Assembly: GCA_003665935.1 (NCBI GenBank)
Contig: QPLR01000003.1
Span: 248,001-312,000, forward strand
Length of the DNA: 64,000 nt
Direction: 5' to 3'
Source: Halobellus sp. Atlit-31R
GTDB taxonomy: Archaea; Halobacteriota; Halobacteria; Halobacteriales; Haloferacaceae
In this document: piece by piece, positions 40,609 through 49,638 of the stretch
Layout of the letters: every line of letters starts with the position of its first letter
Numbering within the stretch: position 1 is the stretch's first letter
Notes under the pieces: model-generated
The model's database searches: none
The model's input: the letters and a program-made list of their open reading frames with translations, nothing else
Told to the model about the DNA's origin: nothing
Position numbers and translations under genes: made by a program

Positions 40609-41427
40609 ATGACGCACCGACGAAACAGAGCCGCGCCGGACGCGCCCCCGGCCGAAGAGGAGTCCGGAGCGTCGCACCGCCAGCGACCCCGCCACCGCGA
40701 GCGGACGTTCCCCGCAGACGGGTACGAGGGCCGCGCCTATCGGGCCCGCGTCGAGCCGATGACCGTCCGCCCGCTCCGGGACGGCCGCTACGTCGTCGAG
40801 AGCGAGGGCGGGACGTACGTCGTCGACGCCGAGCGGGCGACGTGCACCTGTCCGGACGCCGCCATCCGCGGGGCGCGGTGTAAGCACGTCCAGCGCGTCG
40901 CCATCGAGATCGACGCCGGCCTCGTTCCGGCACCGGGTGAACGCGAACGCGTCTGCGCCGTCTGCGGACGGCCGACGTTCGCCCCGGTCAGCGAGAGCGG
41001 CCCGGCGCTGTGTGAGCGCCACGACCACGAGCCGGGGACGCTCGTCCGCGATCGTGAGACGGGGGCACTCCTCGTCGTCGTCGACTCGATGGACGAGCGC
41101 GCCGACGGGATCCGGACCGACGAGGGGCGTCTCGTCGCGGACTACGAGACGAACGCAGCGTACGGCGACCACGAGCCCGTGTTCGCGGTCGTGTACGTCG
41201 AATCACTGCCGGCCGAGGCGACCGACGACGCCGCGGGGTGGCTCGACGCGCTCAGAGAGAGCCGTCGGTATCTGTTTCCGGCCTCGCGGCTCGTGGGCGT
41301 CGAGTTCGGCAGGGACGGGTCCGAAGGGGCGAGCGAAGCTGCTGGAACAGGGCGACGCAGCGAGGACGAGTCGGCCGGCGCAGACGACGAGCCGACGATC
41401 GGCCCGTCAGAGCGCGCCGAGGCGTGA
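40609..41427 (+). CDS. SWIM zinc finger protein
   Basis: A 272-residue protein. The SWIM finger is TCTCPDAAIRGARCKHVQRV near residue 75 (CxC...CxH), preceded by the usual beta strands (GRYVVESEGGTYVVD). A second metal knuckle, CAVCGR...LCERH, follows near residue 110. The remaining part carries a conserved domain (ALLVVVDSMDERADGI, VFAVVYVESLPA, SRRYLFPASRLVG). SWIM domains bind DNA or protein partners, such as Rad51 paralogues. Start is the ATG giving MTHRRNRAAPD. It is convergent to the Hjc gene and may share its recombination context, but that is only proximity. Confidence 0.82.
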   Translation: MTHRRNRAAPDAPPAEEESGASHRQRPRHRERTFPADGYEGRAYRARVEPMTVRPLRDGRYVVESEGGTYVVDAERATCTCPDAAIRGARCKHVQRVAIEIDAGLVPAPGERERVCAVCGRPTFAPVSESGPALCERHDHEPGTLVRDRETGALLVVVDSMDERADGIRTDEGRLVADYETNAAYGDHEPVFAVVYVESLPAEATDDAAGWLDALRESRRYLFPASRLVGVEFGRDGSEGASEAAGTGRRSEDESAGADDEPTIGPSERAEA

Positions 41428-41508
41428 GCCCCGCCGGGTCGGATCCGGAGCCGCATCCGAAGTGGCGGCCAGCGAGCCCGACCATTGGGGGCAGTGGCCA
41501 GCAGCGCG

Positions 41509-41994
41509 TCAGGCGTCCTCGTCGCCGTCGCCATCGCCATCGCCGTCCGTGACGTCGTCGGGCTCCGACTCCGGCAGGTCGGTCAGTCGTGCTTGCGCCG
41601 GGCCGCCGACGAACGACTCGAACGGCTCGCCCTCCGCGAGCGCCGTCTCCTTTTTTACCCGGTAGTTGCCGCCGTCGGTCACGTGCAGATCGCCCGGGTG
41701 GAAGAAGTACCAGGACTCGCGGTCGAACCGGACACCGATCCGCGCCTTCGCGCCGAAGTTCTGTGCGAAGTAGATGAGCGCTTCGACCTCCTCGCCGGTG
41801 AGATAGATCGGCCGCCCGGCGCTCGATTTGGCCTCGATAGCGTAGAAGACGTCGCCGTCGCCGGCGAGCACGTCCGGGAGTTCGCGCTCGGTCGCCGAGC
41901 CGGAGGCCGGGGCGCGCATCACCGCGAAGCCGGCCTCGTCGAGTCGGTTGACGAGTTCGCGCTCGCGGCGGTCGCCCTTGCGATTCGAAGACAT
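41509..41994 (-). CDS. hjc: Holliday junction resolvase Hjc
   Basis: A PD-(D/E)xK nuclease that cuts four-way junctions in recombination and fork repair, 161 residues. Catalytic parts are seen: Glu in [14 protein letters not shown] near residue 12, the P-D pair in [12 protein letters not shown] near residue 41, and ExK in FYAIEAKSS near residue 54, followed by [14 protein letters not shown] and [19 protein letters not shown]. The last 20 residues are an acidic tail. A minus-strand TATA-like TTTAAGA (42018-42024) lies about 27 bases upstream. Confidence 0.96.
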   Translation of the reverse strand: MSSNRKGDRRERELVNRLDEAGFAVMRAPASGSATERELPDVLAGDGDVFYAIEAKSSAGRPIYLTGEEVEALIYFAQNFGAKARIGVRFDRESWYFFHPGDLHVTDGGNYRVKKETALAEGEPFESFVGGPAQARLTDLPESEPDDVTDGDGDGDGDEDA

Positions 41995-42139
41995 AGACGT
42001 GATTCGGTCCGAGGCCGTCTTAAACCGGACGACACGGCGTCGGGCCGGGAGCGCAAAGCGTCTCCGGCCGGGCGCATCACCGCACTCGACGGTCAGACGC
42101 GATTTCCCTCCGCGCGGTTTGCGATCGCGAATCCGCGGG

Positions 42140-42147
42140 TATATATG
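42140..42147 (+). promoter_or_regulatory. TATA box upstream of the sulfatase-like gene
   Basis: TATATATG, about 84-91 bases before the ATG at 42231. This suggests a leader of some 60 bases, or that a start upstream (an in-frame codon near 42147) is used instead. Confidence 0.45.
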
Positions 42148-42230
42148 TGCAAAATTCCATTATTCGCGTAGTATACGCACTCCCCAACGACAGGGGCACG
42201 TCGTCGGAGTGCGAACACACCGGATCAGAT

Positions 42231-43742
42231 ATGGACGCAGACAGATCGGTCTCGAACGTCGTGCTGGTCACCGTCGATTCGCTCCGAGCGGACGCCCTCG
42301 GAACGTACGATTCGAGCCGCCACACGCCCGTCATCGACGGCCTCGCCGAGCGTGGAACGGTGTTCGATCGGGCTTTCGCGACCGGCAACTGGACGCCCTT
42401 CTCCTTCCCGTCGATCCTCGCGTCCCGGCCGGTCTTCGCCGACTCCGGCGAGATCGGCGTCGACGAGGTGCCGACTCTCGCGCAGACGCTGTCGGACGCC
42501 GGCGTCTCGACCGGCGGTTTCAACGCCGCAAACGGCTTTCTCACCTCGTTTTGGGGCTACGACGACGGCTTCGACGAGTTCGAGCCGTTCGTCGCCAGCG
42601 TCGGCTCCAGTCTCTACAGCCGATACCTCGCCACGCATCCGACGGTCGAGGCGTGGCTCCAGTTCGTCGCCTCCCCGCTCAGACGGATCCGATCACGACT
42701 CGCCGGCAACGTCGACGATCGACCGTTTCTCGACACCTCCCGGATGTTCGACGTCGAGCACGCCGCGACCGACTTCCTCGACGACGCCGAGGAGCCGTTC
42801 TTCCTCTGGATCCACTATATGGACACCCACACGCCCTACGTGCCGGCCCCCCGCTACATCCGCGAGGTGTCCTCGGGGCTGCTCGGAACCCACCGGATGC
42901 TCCACGCGCACACGCGAACCGGCCTCGGCTGGGAGGTCGGCGAGCGCACGCTCGCGGAGTTACGGACGCTGTATCAGGCGGCCGCCCGGCAGGTCGACGC
43001 GAGCGTCGGCCGGGTCTTGGACGCGCTCGCCGCCAACGACCTCGACGACGAGACGGCGGTCGTCCTGGCCGGCGACCACGGCGAGGAGTTCCAAGAGCAC
43101 GGCCACCTCGCGCACTACCCGAAGCTGTACGACGAGCTCATCCGCGTCCCGCTGATCGTCGACGTGCCGGGCGCCGAGGGACACCGGATCAGTCGGCAGG
43201 TGGGGCTCGACGCGATCCCGCCGACGGTCGCCGACCTGTTGGACGTCGACGCGCCGGACGTCTGGAGCGGGACCTCCCTCGCGCCGACCGCGCTTCGCGG
43301 CGAACGGCCACCCGACGAGCCGGTCGTCTCGGTCACCGTCCGCGACGAGGAGGTGACCGCCCAGCCGATCCCCCGCTCGCTGTCCGACGGCGACCTGCTG
43401 GTGAGCGTCCGCGACGAGGCGTGGACCTACGTCCGCAACGTCGACGCCGAGACGCACGAGCTGTACTACCGCCCGGAGGATCCGGAGCAACAGCTCGACC
43501 GGACGGCCGGCGAGGCGGTAGCTGGCGGCGAAGTGGCCGCGGCTGACAACGGCGCGGACGCGGCAGCAGACGGCGGCGTCGACGCGGAGACCGAGGAGCC
43601 CCGCGTTATCGAGCGGTTCCGCCCGCTCGTCGACGCCCACGTCGAGTTGCTCCGCGAAAGCGAGGCGAACGCCGCGGCGGCAGGAGACGACGCCGTCGAC
43701 GAGGATCTCGAAGCGCGGTTGGAGGCGCTCGGCTACCGATAG
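42231..43742 (+). CDS. Sulfatase/phosphotransferase-superfamily protein
   Basis: A 503-residue alkaline-phosphatase-superfamily protein. The metal-binding start VVLVTVDSLRADALGTYDSSRHTPVIDGLAERGTVFDRAFATGNWT (seen in parts) has the catalytic Ser/Thr or Cys-Gly position near NWTPFSFPSIL. There is HYMDTHTPYVP near residue 200, and the metal loop VVLAGDHGEEFQEHGHLAHYPKLYDELIRVPLIV (seen in parts) near residue 280. Haloarchaeal members often sit with polysaccharide genes and may modify cell-surface glycans. No signal peptide is evident, so it may be cytoplasmic. GtrA follows 2 bp downstream. Confidence 0.85.
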   Translation: MDADRSVSNVVLVTVDSLRADALGTYDSSRHTPVIDGLAERGTVFDRAFATGNWTPFSFPSILASRPVFADSGEIGVDEVPTLAQTLSDAGVSTGGFNAANGFLTSFWGYDDGFDEFEPFVASVGSSLYSRYLATHPTVEAWLQFVASPLRRIRSRLAGNVDDRPFLDTSRMFDVEHAATDFLDDAEEPFFLWIHYMDTHTPYVPAPRYIREVSSGLLGTHRMLHAHTRTGLGWEVGERTLAELRTLYQAAARQVDASVGRVLDALAANDLDDETAVVLAGDHGEEFQEHGHLAHYPKLYDELIRVPLIVDVPGAEGHRISRQVGLDAIPPTVADLLDVDAPDVWSGTSLAPTALRGERPPDEPVVSVTVRDEEVTAQPIPRSLSDGDLLVSVRDEAWTYVRNVDAETHELYYRPEDPEQQLDRTAGEAVAGGEVAAADNGADAAADGGVDAETEEPRVIERFRPLVDAHVELLRESEANAAAAGDDAVDEDLEARLEALGYR

Positions 43743-43744
43743 CG

Positions 43745-44170
43745 ATGCTCCGAAGCTTTCTGCGGAACCTCCATAGCGGTCCGCTCGCCATCCAGCTCCG
43801 CCGGTTCGTGATCGTCGGTGCCGTCACCGCCGGGATTCAGATGCTGCTCCTGTGGCTGCTCGTCGACACCGTCGGACTGTACTATCTGCTCGGCGCGGTG
43901 ATCGCGATCGAGATCACGATCGTGCTCTCGTACGTCCTCAACAACGCGTGGACGTTCCAGGCGACCCAGAACACCGGCCCCGTGGAGTACGTCACCGGAC
44001 TTCTCAGGACGAACGTCGTCCGCGGGACGGCGATCCCCCTCCAGTTGGCGGTGCTGTTCCTGCTCGTGGAGTGGCGCGCCGTCCCGTATCTCTTCGCGAA
44101 CGGAGTCGCGATCGTCACGAGCGGCATCTACCGCTACGTTCTCGACGCGAAGTGGACCTGGGGACAGTAG
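43745..44170 (+). CDS. GtrA-family membrane protein
   Basis: A 141-residue four-helix membrane protein of the GtrA family, which moves or helps move polyprenyl-linked sugars across the membrane. Typical parts: LRRFVIVGAVTAGIQMLLLWLLV at the start, the middle IEITIVLSYVLNNAWTFQ with the signature N-x-x-W-T-F, and the end YVLDAKWTWG. It forms a two-gene unit with the upstream sulfatase-like gene (2-bp gap), which favours a role in surface glycan assembly. Confidence 0.88.
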   Translation: MLRSFLRNLHSGPLAIQLRRFVIVGAVTAGIQMLLLWLLVDTVGLYYLLGAVIAIEITIVLSYVLNNAWTFQATQNTGPVEYVTGLLRTNVVRGTAIPLQLAVLFLLVEWRAVPYLFANGVAIVTSGIYRYVLDAKWTWGQ

Positions 44171-44202
44171 GCAGCAGCGGGATCCTCCGGCGGCGCCGTC
44201 GC

Positions 44203-45486
44203 TTAGGTTCCGTGACTCCAGCTGTCCATGTACTCCGCCTGCGTCTCCGTCAGCGAGTCGATGTCGACGCCCTCGGCGTCGAGTTTGATCTCTGCGACCT
44301 CGCGGTCAAGTTCGTCGGGGACGTCGTGGACGCCGGCGTCGTACTCGTCGCCGCGTTCGACGAGTTCGCGGACGCAGACGGCCTGGATGCCGAAGGACTG
44401 ATCCATCACTTCGACCGGATGTCCGAGCGCGATCGGTGACGCGAGGTTGACGAGTCGACCCTCGGCGATGACGTTGAGCCGGCGGCCGTCGGCCATCTCG
44501 TAGGCGTGGACGCCGTCGCGGGCGTCGTACTCGTCGACCGCCAGATCCGAGAGCGCGTCGAGGTCGATCTCGACGTCGAAGTGGCCCGCGTTCGCGAGCA
44601 GGACGCCGTCGTTCATCACCTCGAAGTCCTCGCGGGTGACGACGTCGCGGTTGCCGGTCGTCGTGACGAAGACGTCACCGATCGCGGCCGCCTCCCGCAT
44701 CGGCATCACCTCGTAGCCCTCCATGTGCGCTTCCAGCGCGCGGTGCGGTTCGACCTCGGTGACGATGACGTTCGCGTTCTGGCCGGCCGCCTTCTTCGCG
44801 ACGCCCTTCCCACAGTAACCGTAGCCCGCGACGACGACGTTCTTGCCCGCGTACGAGAGGTTCGTGGTCATCGCGATCGTCGCCAGCGAGGACTCGCCCG
44901 TGCCGTGGACGTTGTCGAAGAGGCGCTTCATCGGCGTGTCGTTGACCGCGAAGACCGGGTACTGGAGCTCCCCGTCGTCGTCCATCGCGCGCAGCCGGTG
45001 GACGCCGGTCGTCGTCTCCTCGGCCCCGCCGACGATCGTGTCGATGAGTTCGGGGTAGTCCTCGTGGATCGCATAGACCATATCCATCCCGTCGTCGACG
45101 GTGATCGTCGGGTCGTGGGCGACGACTGCCTCGATGGCGGCGTAGTAGTCGTCGTCGCCGACGCCGCGCTTGGCGTAGGAGGTGATGTCGTCGTTGGCGT
45201 CGAGCGCCGCGCTCACGTCGTCGTGCGTCGAGAGCGGATTACAGCCCGTGATGGCTACCTCCGCGCCGCCGAGCGCGAGGAGCTCGACGAGGTTTGCGGT
45301 CTTCGCCTCGACGTGCATCGCCATCCCGATGGTCTGGCCGGCGAGCGGCTTCGACTCGCGGAACTGCTCGCGGAGTTCCTGCAGGATGGGCATGTGCTGC
45401 AGCGCCCAGTCCATCTTCCGGCGACCCTCTTCGCGAGCGGACTCGACGTCGTCGAGTTGCTCCCCGATCGGCGGGTACGTGCTCAT
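44203..45486 (-). CDS. ahcY: Adenosylhomocysteinase
   Basis: Hydrolyses S-adenosylhomocysteine to adenosine and homocysteine, removing product inhibition from methyltransferases. A 427-residue NAD enzyme: substrate region GMAMHVEAKTANLVELL near residue 55, NDTPMKRLFDNVHGTGESSL near residue 195, the NAD Rossmann loop VVVAGYGYCGKGVA near residue 225, HFDVEIDLDAL near residue 315, and the end ETQAEYMDSW. The ATG is the family start; the open frame upstream is non-conserved. An SAH/MTA deaminase-type amidohydrolase lies at 46070-47377. Confidence 0.97.
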   Translation of the reverse strand: MSTYPPIGEQLDDVESAREEGRRKMDWALQHMPILQELREQFRESKPLAGQTIGMAMHVEAKTANLVELLALGGAEVAITGCNPLSTHDDVSAALDANDDITSYAKRGVGDDDYYAAIEAVVAHDPTITVDDGMDMVYAIHEDYPELIDTIVGGAEETTTGVHRLRAMDDDGELQYPVFAVNDTPMKRLFDNVHGTGESSLATIAMTTNLSYAGKNVVVAGYGYCGKGVAKKAAGQNANVIVTEVEPHRALEAHMEGYEVMPMREAAAIGDVFVTTTGNRDVVTREDFEVMNDGVLLANAGHFDVEIDLDALSDLAVDEYDARDGVHAYEMADGRRLNVIAEGRLVNLASPIALGHPVEVMDQSFGIQAVCVRELVERGDEYDAGVHDVPDELDREVAEIKLDAEGVDIDSLTETQAEYMDSWSHGT

Positions 45487-45641
45487 ACAGCGGCGTTCGG
45501 TCAGGCGAGCCAAAACGCTACCGAACCCAACTGTTCTGTCGTGGACCGCGCCCGCGGCGACAGGCACCGGCGAAAACGGATCGGAGTCGACGGGCGCGGC
45601 ACGAGGCGAGCCGCCGACAGCGACGCCGAGGGAGCAGCACC

Positions 45642-45680
45642 GCGCGTGACATCCTCCGCCCCTGAAGAGGTGGGCTTGCG
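45642..45680. mobile_element. Possible solitary IS200/IS605-type (IS1341-like) end
   Basis: The sequence CGCGTGACATCCTCCGCCCC-TGAA-GAGGTGGGCTT has the layout of the right end of haloarchaeal TnpB-bearing elements: a GTGACATCCTC lead, an imperfect C-rich/G-rich hairpin with TGAA loop, then GGGCTT. No TnpA or TnpB gene lies nearby. It may be a decayed element or a small non-autonomous copy. Confidence 0.4.
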
Positions 45681-45733
45681 CTCGCTGCGCGTCAGAATCA
45701 TTCAAGTCTCGTGACTCGTAATGGCCGGTGGAG

Positions 45734-46069
45734 ATGTCTGCACCTGATGGGCAGCAGCGTCGTGGGGACGACGGTGCTGAGACGGCGCTCCCGCGGTCGG
45801 AGGCGCTGACGCTGCTGGCGAGCGACAGTGGCGTCGCACTCCTCCGAGCCGCCGGGCGTCCGGGAACGGCCTGTGAACTCAGCAAACGGTCCGGGGTCCC
45901 GTTATCGACCGTCTACCGGGAGGCGAGTAAGCTCGTCGATGCGGGACTGCTCGAAGAGACGGTCCGCGTCGACGTCGAGAACGGCCGGCACGCGAGTGTG
46001 TACGAACGAGCGGTGGACTCACTGACGGTATCGGTCACGGACGACGGCGTGGACGTGACGCCGGACTGA
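45734..46069 (+). CDS. ArsR/HTH-type transcriptional regulator
   Basis: A 111-residue protein with one winged-helix domain: EALTLLASDSGVALLRAAGRPGTACELSKRSGVPLSTVYREASKLVDAGLLEETVRVDVENG (seen in parts), with the helix-turn-helix ACELSKRSGVPLSTVYREASKL. The short acidic N-tail (QQRRGDDGAE) is variable. I chose ATG 45734 over a GTG two codons upstream. The gene is convergent to the amidohydrolase and adjacent to a possible IS end. Target unknown. Confidence 0.8.
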   Translation: MSAPDGQQRRGDDGAETALPRSEALTLLASDSGVALLRAAGRPGTACELSKRSGVPLSTVYREASKLVDAGLLEETVRVDVENGRHASVYERAVDSLTVSVTDDGVDVTPD

Positions 46070-47377
46070 TCAGTTGGCGCGCGCGACCAGGTCGACCGCC
46101 CGCCGCCGCGCCGTCTCGACCACCTCTTCTTCGTCGAGCGTCGTGAGCTCGCGGTCTCGCATCAGAACCTGGCCGTCGCAGACGGTGTGACGGACGTCGG
46201 AACCCCGAACGGCGTACGCGAGGTGACTCACGAGGTCGTGGGCGGGCGCGAGATGCGGCGCGTCGAGGTCGACGACCGCGAGGTCCGCGGCCGCGCCGGC
46301 TTCGACGCGACCGCCGGGGAGCGAGAGCGCCGCCGCGCCGCCCTGCGTCGCCATCTGGACGGCCGCTTCCGCGGGGACGGCCGAGGCGTCGTCCGCACCG
46401 AGTTTCCCGAGCATCGCGGCGTCCCGAAGCTCGTCGAACAGGTCGAGATCGTTGTTCGAGGCGGCCCCGTCGGTGCCGAGTGCGACCGTCACGCCCGCGT
46501 CGAGGAGCGCCTGTACCGGAGCGATTCCCGAGGCGAGCTTCATATTCGACGCCGGACAGTGGACGACGGCCGTGCCGCGCTCGGCGAGGAGCTCGATCTC
46601 GCTCGCGTCGACGTGGACGCCGTGTGCGAGAAAGTCCGAAGCGGAGAGCAGGCCGACGTCGTCGGCGTACGCGAGCGGTCGTTCGCCGCGCTCGGCGACG
46701 ATCGGCTCGACCTCGTCGCGGGTCTCGTTCGCGTGCGTGTGGACCGGGATCCCGTCGTCGTGGGCGTCGGCGACGGCTTCGCGGAGGAGCGTCTCGTCGA
46801 CCGTCGTCAGCGAGTGCGGCATCACGGCCGTCCGAATGCGGCCGTCGGCCGCGCCGTCGTACTCGCGGGCGACGTCCAGACTCTCCCGGACGTCGGCGCG
46901 GGCCGCCGCCTCGTCCTTGCCGACGGTGACGACGCCGTGGCCGACGCGGGCGCGCATCCCGGCCTCGTCGACGGCCGCGACGATCTCGGGGACGTGGAAG
47001 TACATATCCGCGAACGTCGTCGTGCCCGAGCGGATCATCTCAACGAGGCCGAGTTCGGTGCCGGCGCGGACGTCCTCGGCGGTGAGGGCCGCCTCCGCGG
47101 GCCAGATATCCTCGCGGAGCCACGCGTCGAGCGGTTTGTCGTCGGCGTACCCCCGGAGGAGCGTCATCGCGACGTGGGTGTGTGCGTTGACCAGTCCGGG
47201 CATCACGAGCCCGCCGGCGGCGTCGAGCGTTTCGGTGACGTCTCGTTCGGCCGCGAGATCCGGGCCGACGGCCTCGATCCGGCCGGTCTCGCGGTCGATC
47301 AGCACGTCTGCGTCCACGACGGTGGCGTCGGGGCGGAGCACCCGGCCGCCGGCGACGAGGAGCGTGTCGGAAGCCAT
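46070..47377 (-). CDS. SAH/MTA deaminase-type amidohydrolase
   Basis: A 435-residue amidohydrolase of the MtaD/DadD group, which deaminates 5'-methylthioadenosine, S-adenosylhomocysteine or 5'-deoxyadenosine. Metal ligands appear as VNAHTHVAMTLLRG near residue 62 (HxH), HTHANETRDE near residue 215, ahead of a later His in FLAHGVHVD, and the Asp in VALGTDGAASNNDLDLF near residue 308. The N-terminal beta sandwich (LLVAGGRVLRPDATVVD) is typical. Being close to ahcY, it fits salvage of the adenosine part of SAM by-products. The exact substrate cannot be fixed. Confidence 0.88.
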   Translation of the reverse strand: MASDTLLVAGGRVLRPDATVVDADVLIDRETGRIEAVGPDLAAERDVTETLDAAGGLVMPGLVNAHTHVAMTLLRGYADDKPLDAWLREDIWPAEAALTAEDVRAGTELGLVEMIRSGTTTFADMYFHVPEIVAAVDEAGMRARVGHGVVTVGKDEAAARADVRESLDVAREYDGAADGRIRTAVMPHSLTTVDETLLREAVADAHDDGIPVHTHANETRDEVEPIVAERGERPLAYADDVGLLSASDFLAHGVHVDASEIELLAERGTAVVHCPASNMKLASGIAPVQALLDAGVTVALGTDGAASNNDLDLFDELRDAAMLGKLGADDASAVPAEAAVQMATQGGAAALSLPGGRVEAGAAADLAVVDLDAPHLAPAHDLVSHLAYAVRGSDVRHTVCDGQVLMRDRELTTLDEEEVVETARRRAVDLVARAN

Positions 47378-47529
47378 ACAGCCCGGTACCGACGGGGTGC
47401 GTATGACACTGTCGTCTGCCCCTCGCGTTCGCCGCCACGGGCGTCGCGCGAATCGGCCGACCCCGGGCCGGAGCGCCGGTAACGTCACCTCTCGCAGAGC
47501 TTAAACCGGGGCGTGACGAACGCCCGCGT

Positions 47530-47820
47530 ATGAGCGACGACGAGAACGGGGGGCGACGCGACCTCCGGATGCCCGACGACGACGAGGTGTTCGCCGTCGT
47601 CACCAATATGCTCGGAGCGAACCGTGTGAACGTCCGGTGCGCCGACGGCGTCGAACGCACCGCACGGATCCCGGGACGGATGCAAAAGCGCATCTGGATC
47701 CGCGAGGACGACGTCGTCCTCGTCGAGCCGTGGGACTGGCAGGACGAGAAGGCCGACATCACCTGGCGCTACGAGAAGTCCGAGGCCGACCAGCTCCGCG
47801 AGGAAGGACACATCCAGTGA
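47530..47820 (+). CDS. eif1A: Translation initiation factor aIF1A
   Basis: A 96-residue S1/OB-fold factor that binds the ribosomal A site during start selection. The central segment [57 protein letters not shown] is the family core, visible here as [20 protein letters not shown] and [12 protein letters not shown]. It is first in a run of ribosome genes (eIF1A, Rio1, Dim2) transcribed together or in series, with 129- and 101-bp gaps. A TTAAA box lies about 27 bases upstream. Confidence 0.96.
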   Translation: MSDDENGGRRDLRMPDDDEVFAVVTNMLGANRVNVRCADGVERTARIPGRMQKRIWIREDDVVLVEPWDWQDEKADITWRYEKSEADQLREEGHIQ

Positions 47821-47949
47821 TCCGAGCGTCGGCGTCGACCCAAGCGGGAGACAGTTCAGAGCGTAGACGGCTCACGGCCGGGCGCGACGCCGACGCCTAC
47901 GTGCGACGACCGCGACAGCTGACGAGCGACTGGACACCGAGGCCCTCCG

Positions 47950-48954
47950 ATGAGTGACTCCGACGAGTACGGGTTCCTCGCTCCAGAGGAAGCCGACGGC
48001 CCCGGCGACGAGTGGGAGGAGATCGACGTCTCCGACACCGACGCCGACCGGATCGCCCGCCGCCGGGACCGCGAGTTCGACGAGTTCCGGAAGCGCCTGA
48101 AGGACGCCGACCAGTTCAAGGTCGAACAGTCGGTCTTCGACGACGCCACGTTCGCGGCGATCTACAAGCTCGTCCAGGACGGCTACGTCGACGCCTTCGG
48201 CGGCCCGATCTCGACCGGCAAGGAGGCGAACGTCTACGAGGCGCTCGGCAGCACCGACGGCGAGGAGCGCGACGTCGCCGTCAAGATCTACCGGATCAAC
48301 GCCTCGAACTTCCGTCAGATGCGGGAGTATCTGGAGGGCGACCCCCGCTTCGAGGGGCTCGGAAACGACAAGAAGCAGATCGTCCTCGCGTGGACCCGCA
48401 AGGAGTTCGCGAACCTCAAACGCGCCCAGGAGGCGGGCGTCCGCGTCCCCGAACCGATCGCCGTCGAGCGCAACGTGCTCGTGATGGAACTCGTCGGGCT
48501 CGTCGAGGATCGGGCCCGGCGGCTCGCCGAGGTCGACGTCGAGAACCCCGAAACCGCCTACGAGGTCGTCAGCGAGTATATGCGACGGCTCTACGCCGCG
48601 GGGCTCGTCCACGGCGACCTCTCGGAGTACAATATGATCATCCACGACGGCGAGCTCGTCGTGATCGACCTCGGGCAAGCGGTGACCGTCCACCACCCGA
48701 ACGCTGGCGAGTTCCTCCGGCGTGACTGCCGCAACGTGGCCGCCTTTTTCAGTCGGCAGGGGATGGAGGTGGACGGCTCGGAGCTGTACGAGTACGTCAC
48801 CGCCGTCGAACCGAACCCCTCCGGATCGCCCGAGGATCTGGACGGCGTCGACAGCGACGCCGGCACTGGCACTGACGGCGACACCGATGCTGCCACTGAC
48901 GGTGACACCGGCATCGGCCCCGACGCCGGCACTGATACCGACGACGGCACCTGA
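47950..48954 (+). CDS. rio1: Serine protein kinase Rio1
   Basis: Atypical kinase acting in late 30S ribosomal subunit maturation. The 334-residue protein has the P-loop-like STGKEANVYEAL near residue 90, the Lys in VAVKIYRI near residue 113, the catalytic loop LVHGDLSEYNMII near residue 218 and the metal-binding VVIDLGQAV near residue 236, all RIO1-specific. The end is an acidic Asp/Gly/Thr-rich tail of about 45 residues. It lies directly between aIF1A and the KH protein Dim2, the usual archaeal ribosome-assembly set. Confidence 0.95.
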   Translation: MSDSDEYGFLAPEEADGPGDEWEEIDVSDTDADRIARRRDREFDEFRKRLKDADQFKVEQSVFDDATFAAIYKLVQDGYVDAFGGPISTGKEANVYEALGSTDGEERDVAVKIYRINASNFRQMREYLEGDPRFEGLGNDKKQIVLAWTRKEFANLKRAQEAGVRVPEPIAVERNVLVMELVGLVEDRARRLAEVDVENPETAYEVVSEYMRRLYAAGLVHGDLSEYNMIIHDGELVVIDLGQAVTVHHPNAGEFLRRDCRNVAAFFSRQGMEVDGSELYEYVTAVEPNPSGSPEDLDGVDSDAGTGTDGDTDAATDGDTGIGPDAGTDTDDGT

Positions 48955-49055
48955 GGCGGCCGGCCGCGTGACCGGCCGATTCGCCTGGCTGACCAGTGTG
49001 AACGCGGTGCGCGCTCGAACAAACGCTTAAACGGCTCCACCGGGTAGCGGGGTGT

Positions 49056-49598
49056 ATGAAACACGTGAAGGTCCCGCAGGATCGCATCGGCGTCCTCATC
49101 GGCGAGGGCGGCGAAACGATGCGGGAGATCGAGCGTCGAGCCGAGGTCCGACTGGACATCGACTCCGAGAGCGGCTCGGTCGCGATCGACGACGTCGGCG
49201 ACCCCGTTCGCGGAATGCTCGCGCCCGACGTCGTGCGGGCGATCGGGCGCGGATTCACGCCCGAGTCGGCGCTGTCGATCCTCGACGACGAGCTCCGGAC
49301 GTTCGAGCTCGTCGACCTCGAATCGCACACGCGGAACAAGAACGACCTCCAGCGGCAGAAAGGTCGGCTGATCGGCGAGAACGGCCGGACCCGGGAGCTG
49401 ATGGAGGAGCTCACAGGTGCCGAAGTCGTGATCAAGGGAACGACGCTGGGCGTCATCGGGCAGCCCGAAGAGGTCGAGGCCGTCCGCCGGGCCGTCGGGA
49501 TGATCCTCGATGGCGCACCGCACGGAGCAGTCTACTCGTTCCTCGAGCGGAAGCACAACGAACTCACGCAGGGATTCGACGTCCGCCAGTCGGGCTGA
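49056..49598 (+). CDS. KH-domain ribosome assembly protein (Dim2/Pno1 homologue)
   Basis: A 180-residue protein with two KH domains: VPQDRIGVLIGEGGETMREIERRAEV (GxxG loop IGEGG) and, after a linker, LQRQKGRLIGENGRTRELMEELTGAEV (loop IGENG). Archaeal Dim2 binds the 3' end of 16S rRNA and aIF2 alpha during small-subunit assembly, working with Nob1 and Rio1. Order after aIF1A and Rio1 is conserved widely in archaea. Start and stop are clear. Confidence 0.92.
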   Translation: MKHVKVPQDRIGVLIGEGGETMREIERRAEVRLDIDSESGSVAIDDVGDPVRGMLAPDVVRAIGRGFTPESALSILDDELRTFELVDLESHTRNKNDLQRQKGRLIGENGRTRELMEELTGAEVVIKGTTLGVIGQPEEVEAVRRAVGMILDGAPHGAVYSFLERKHNELTQGFDVRQSG

Positions 49599-49638
49599 AC
49601 CCGTCCGCCGAAGTTTCCGGTCAGCGGCGTTCCGACTG

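Noticed and set aside
44203-45885. N-terminal extension of AhcY from the longer open frame
   Set aside because: The added residues are low-complexity and cover the possible IS end; the family start is the ATG at 45486.
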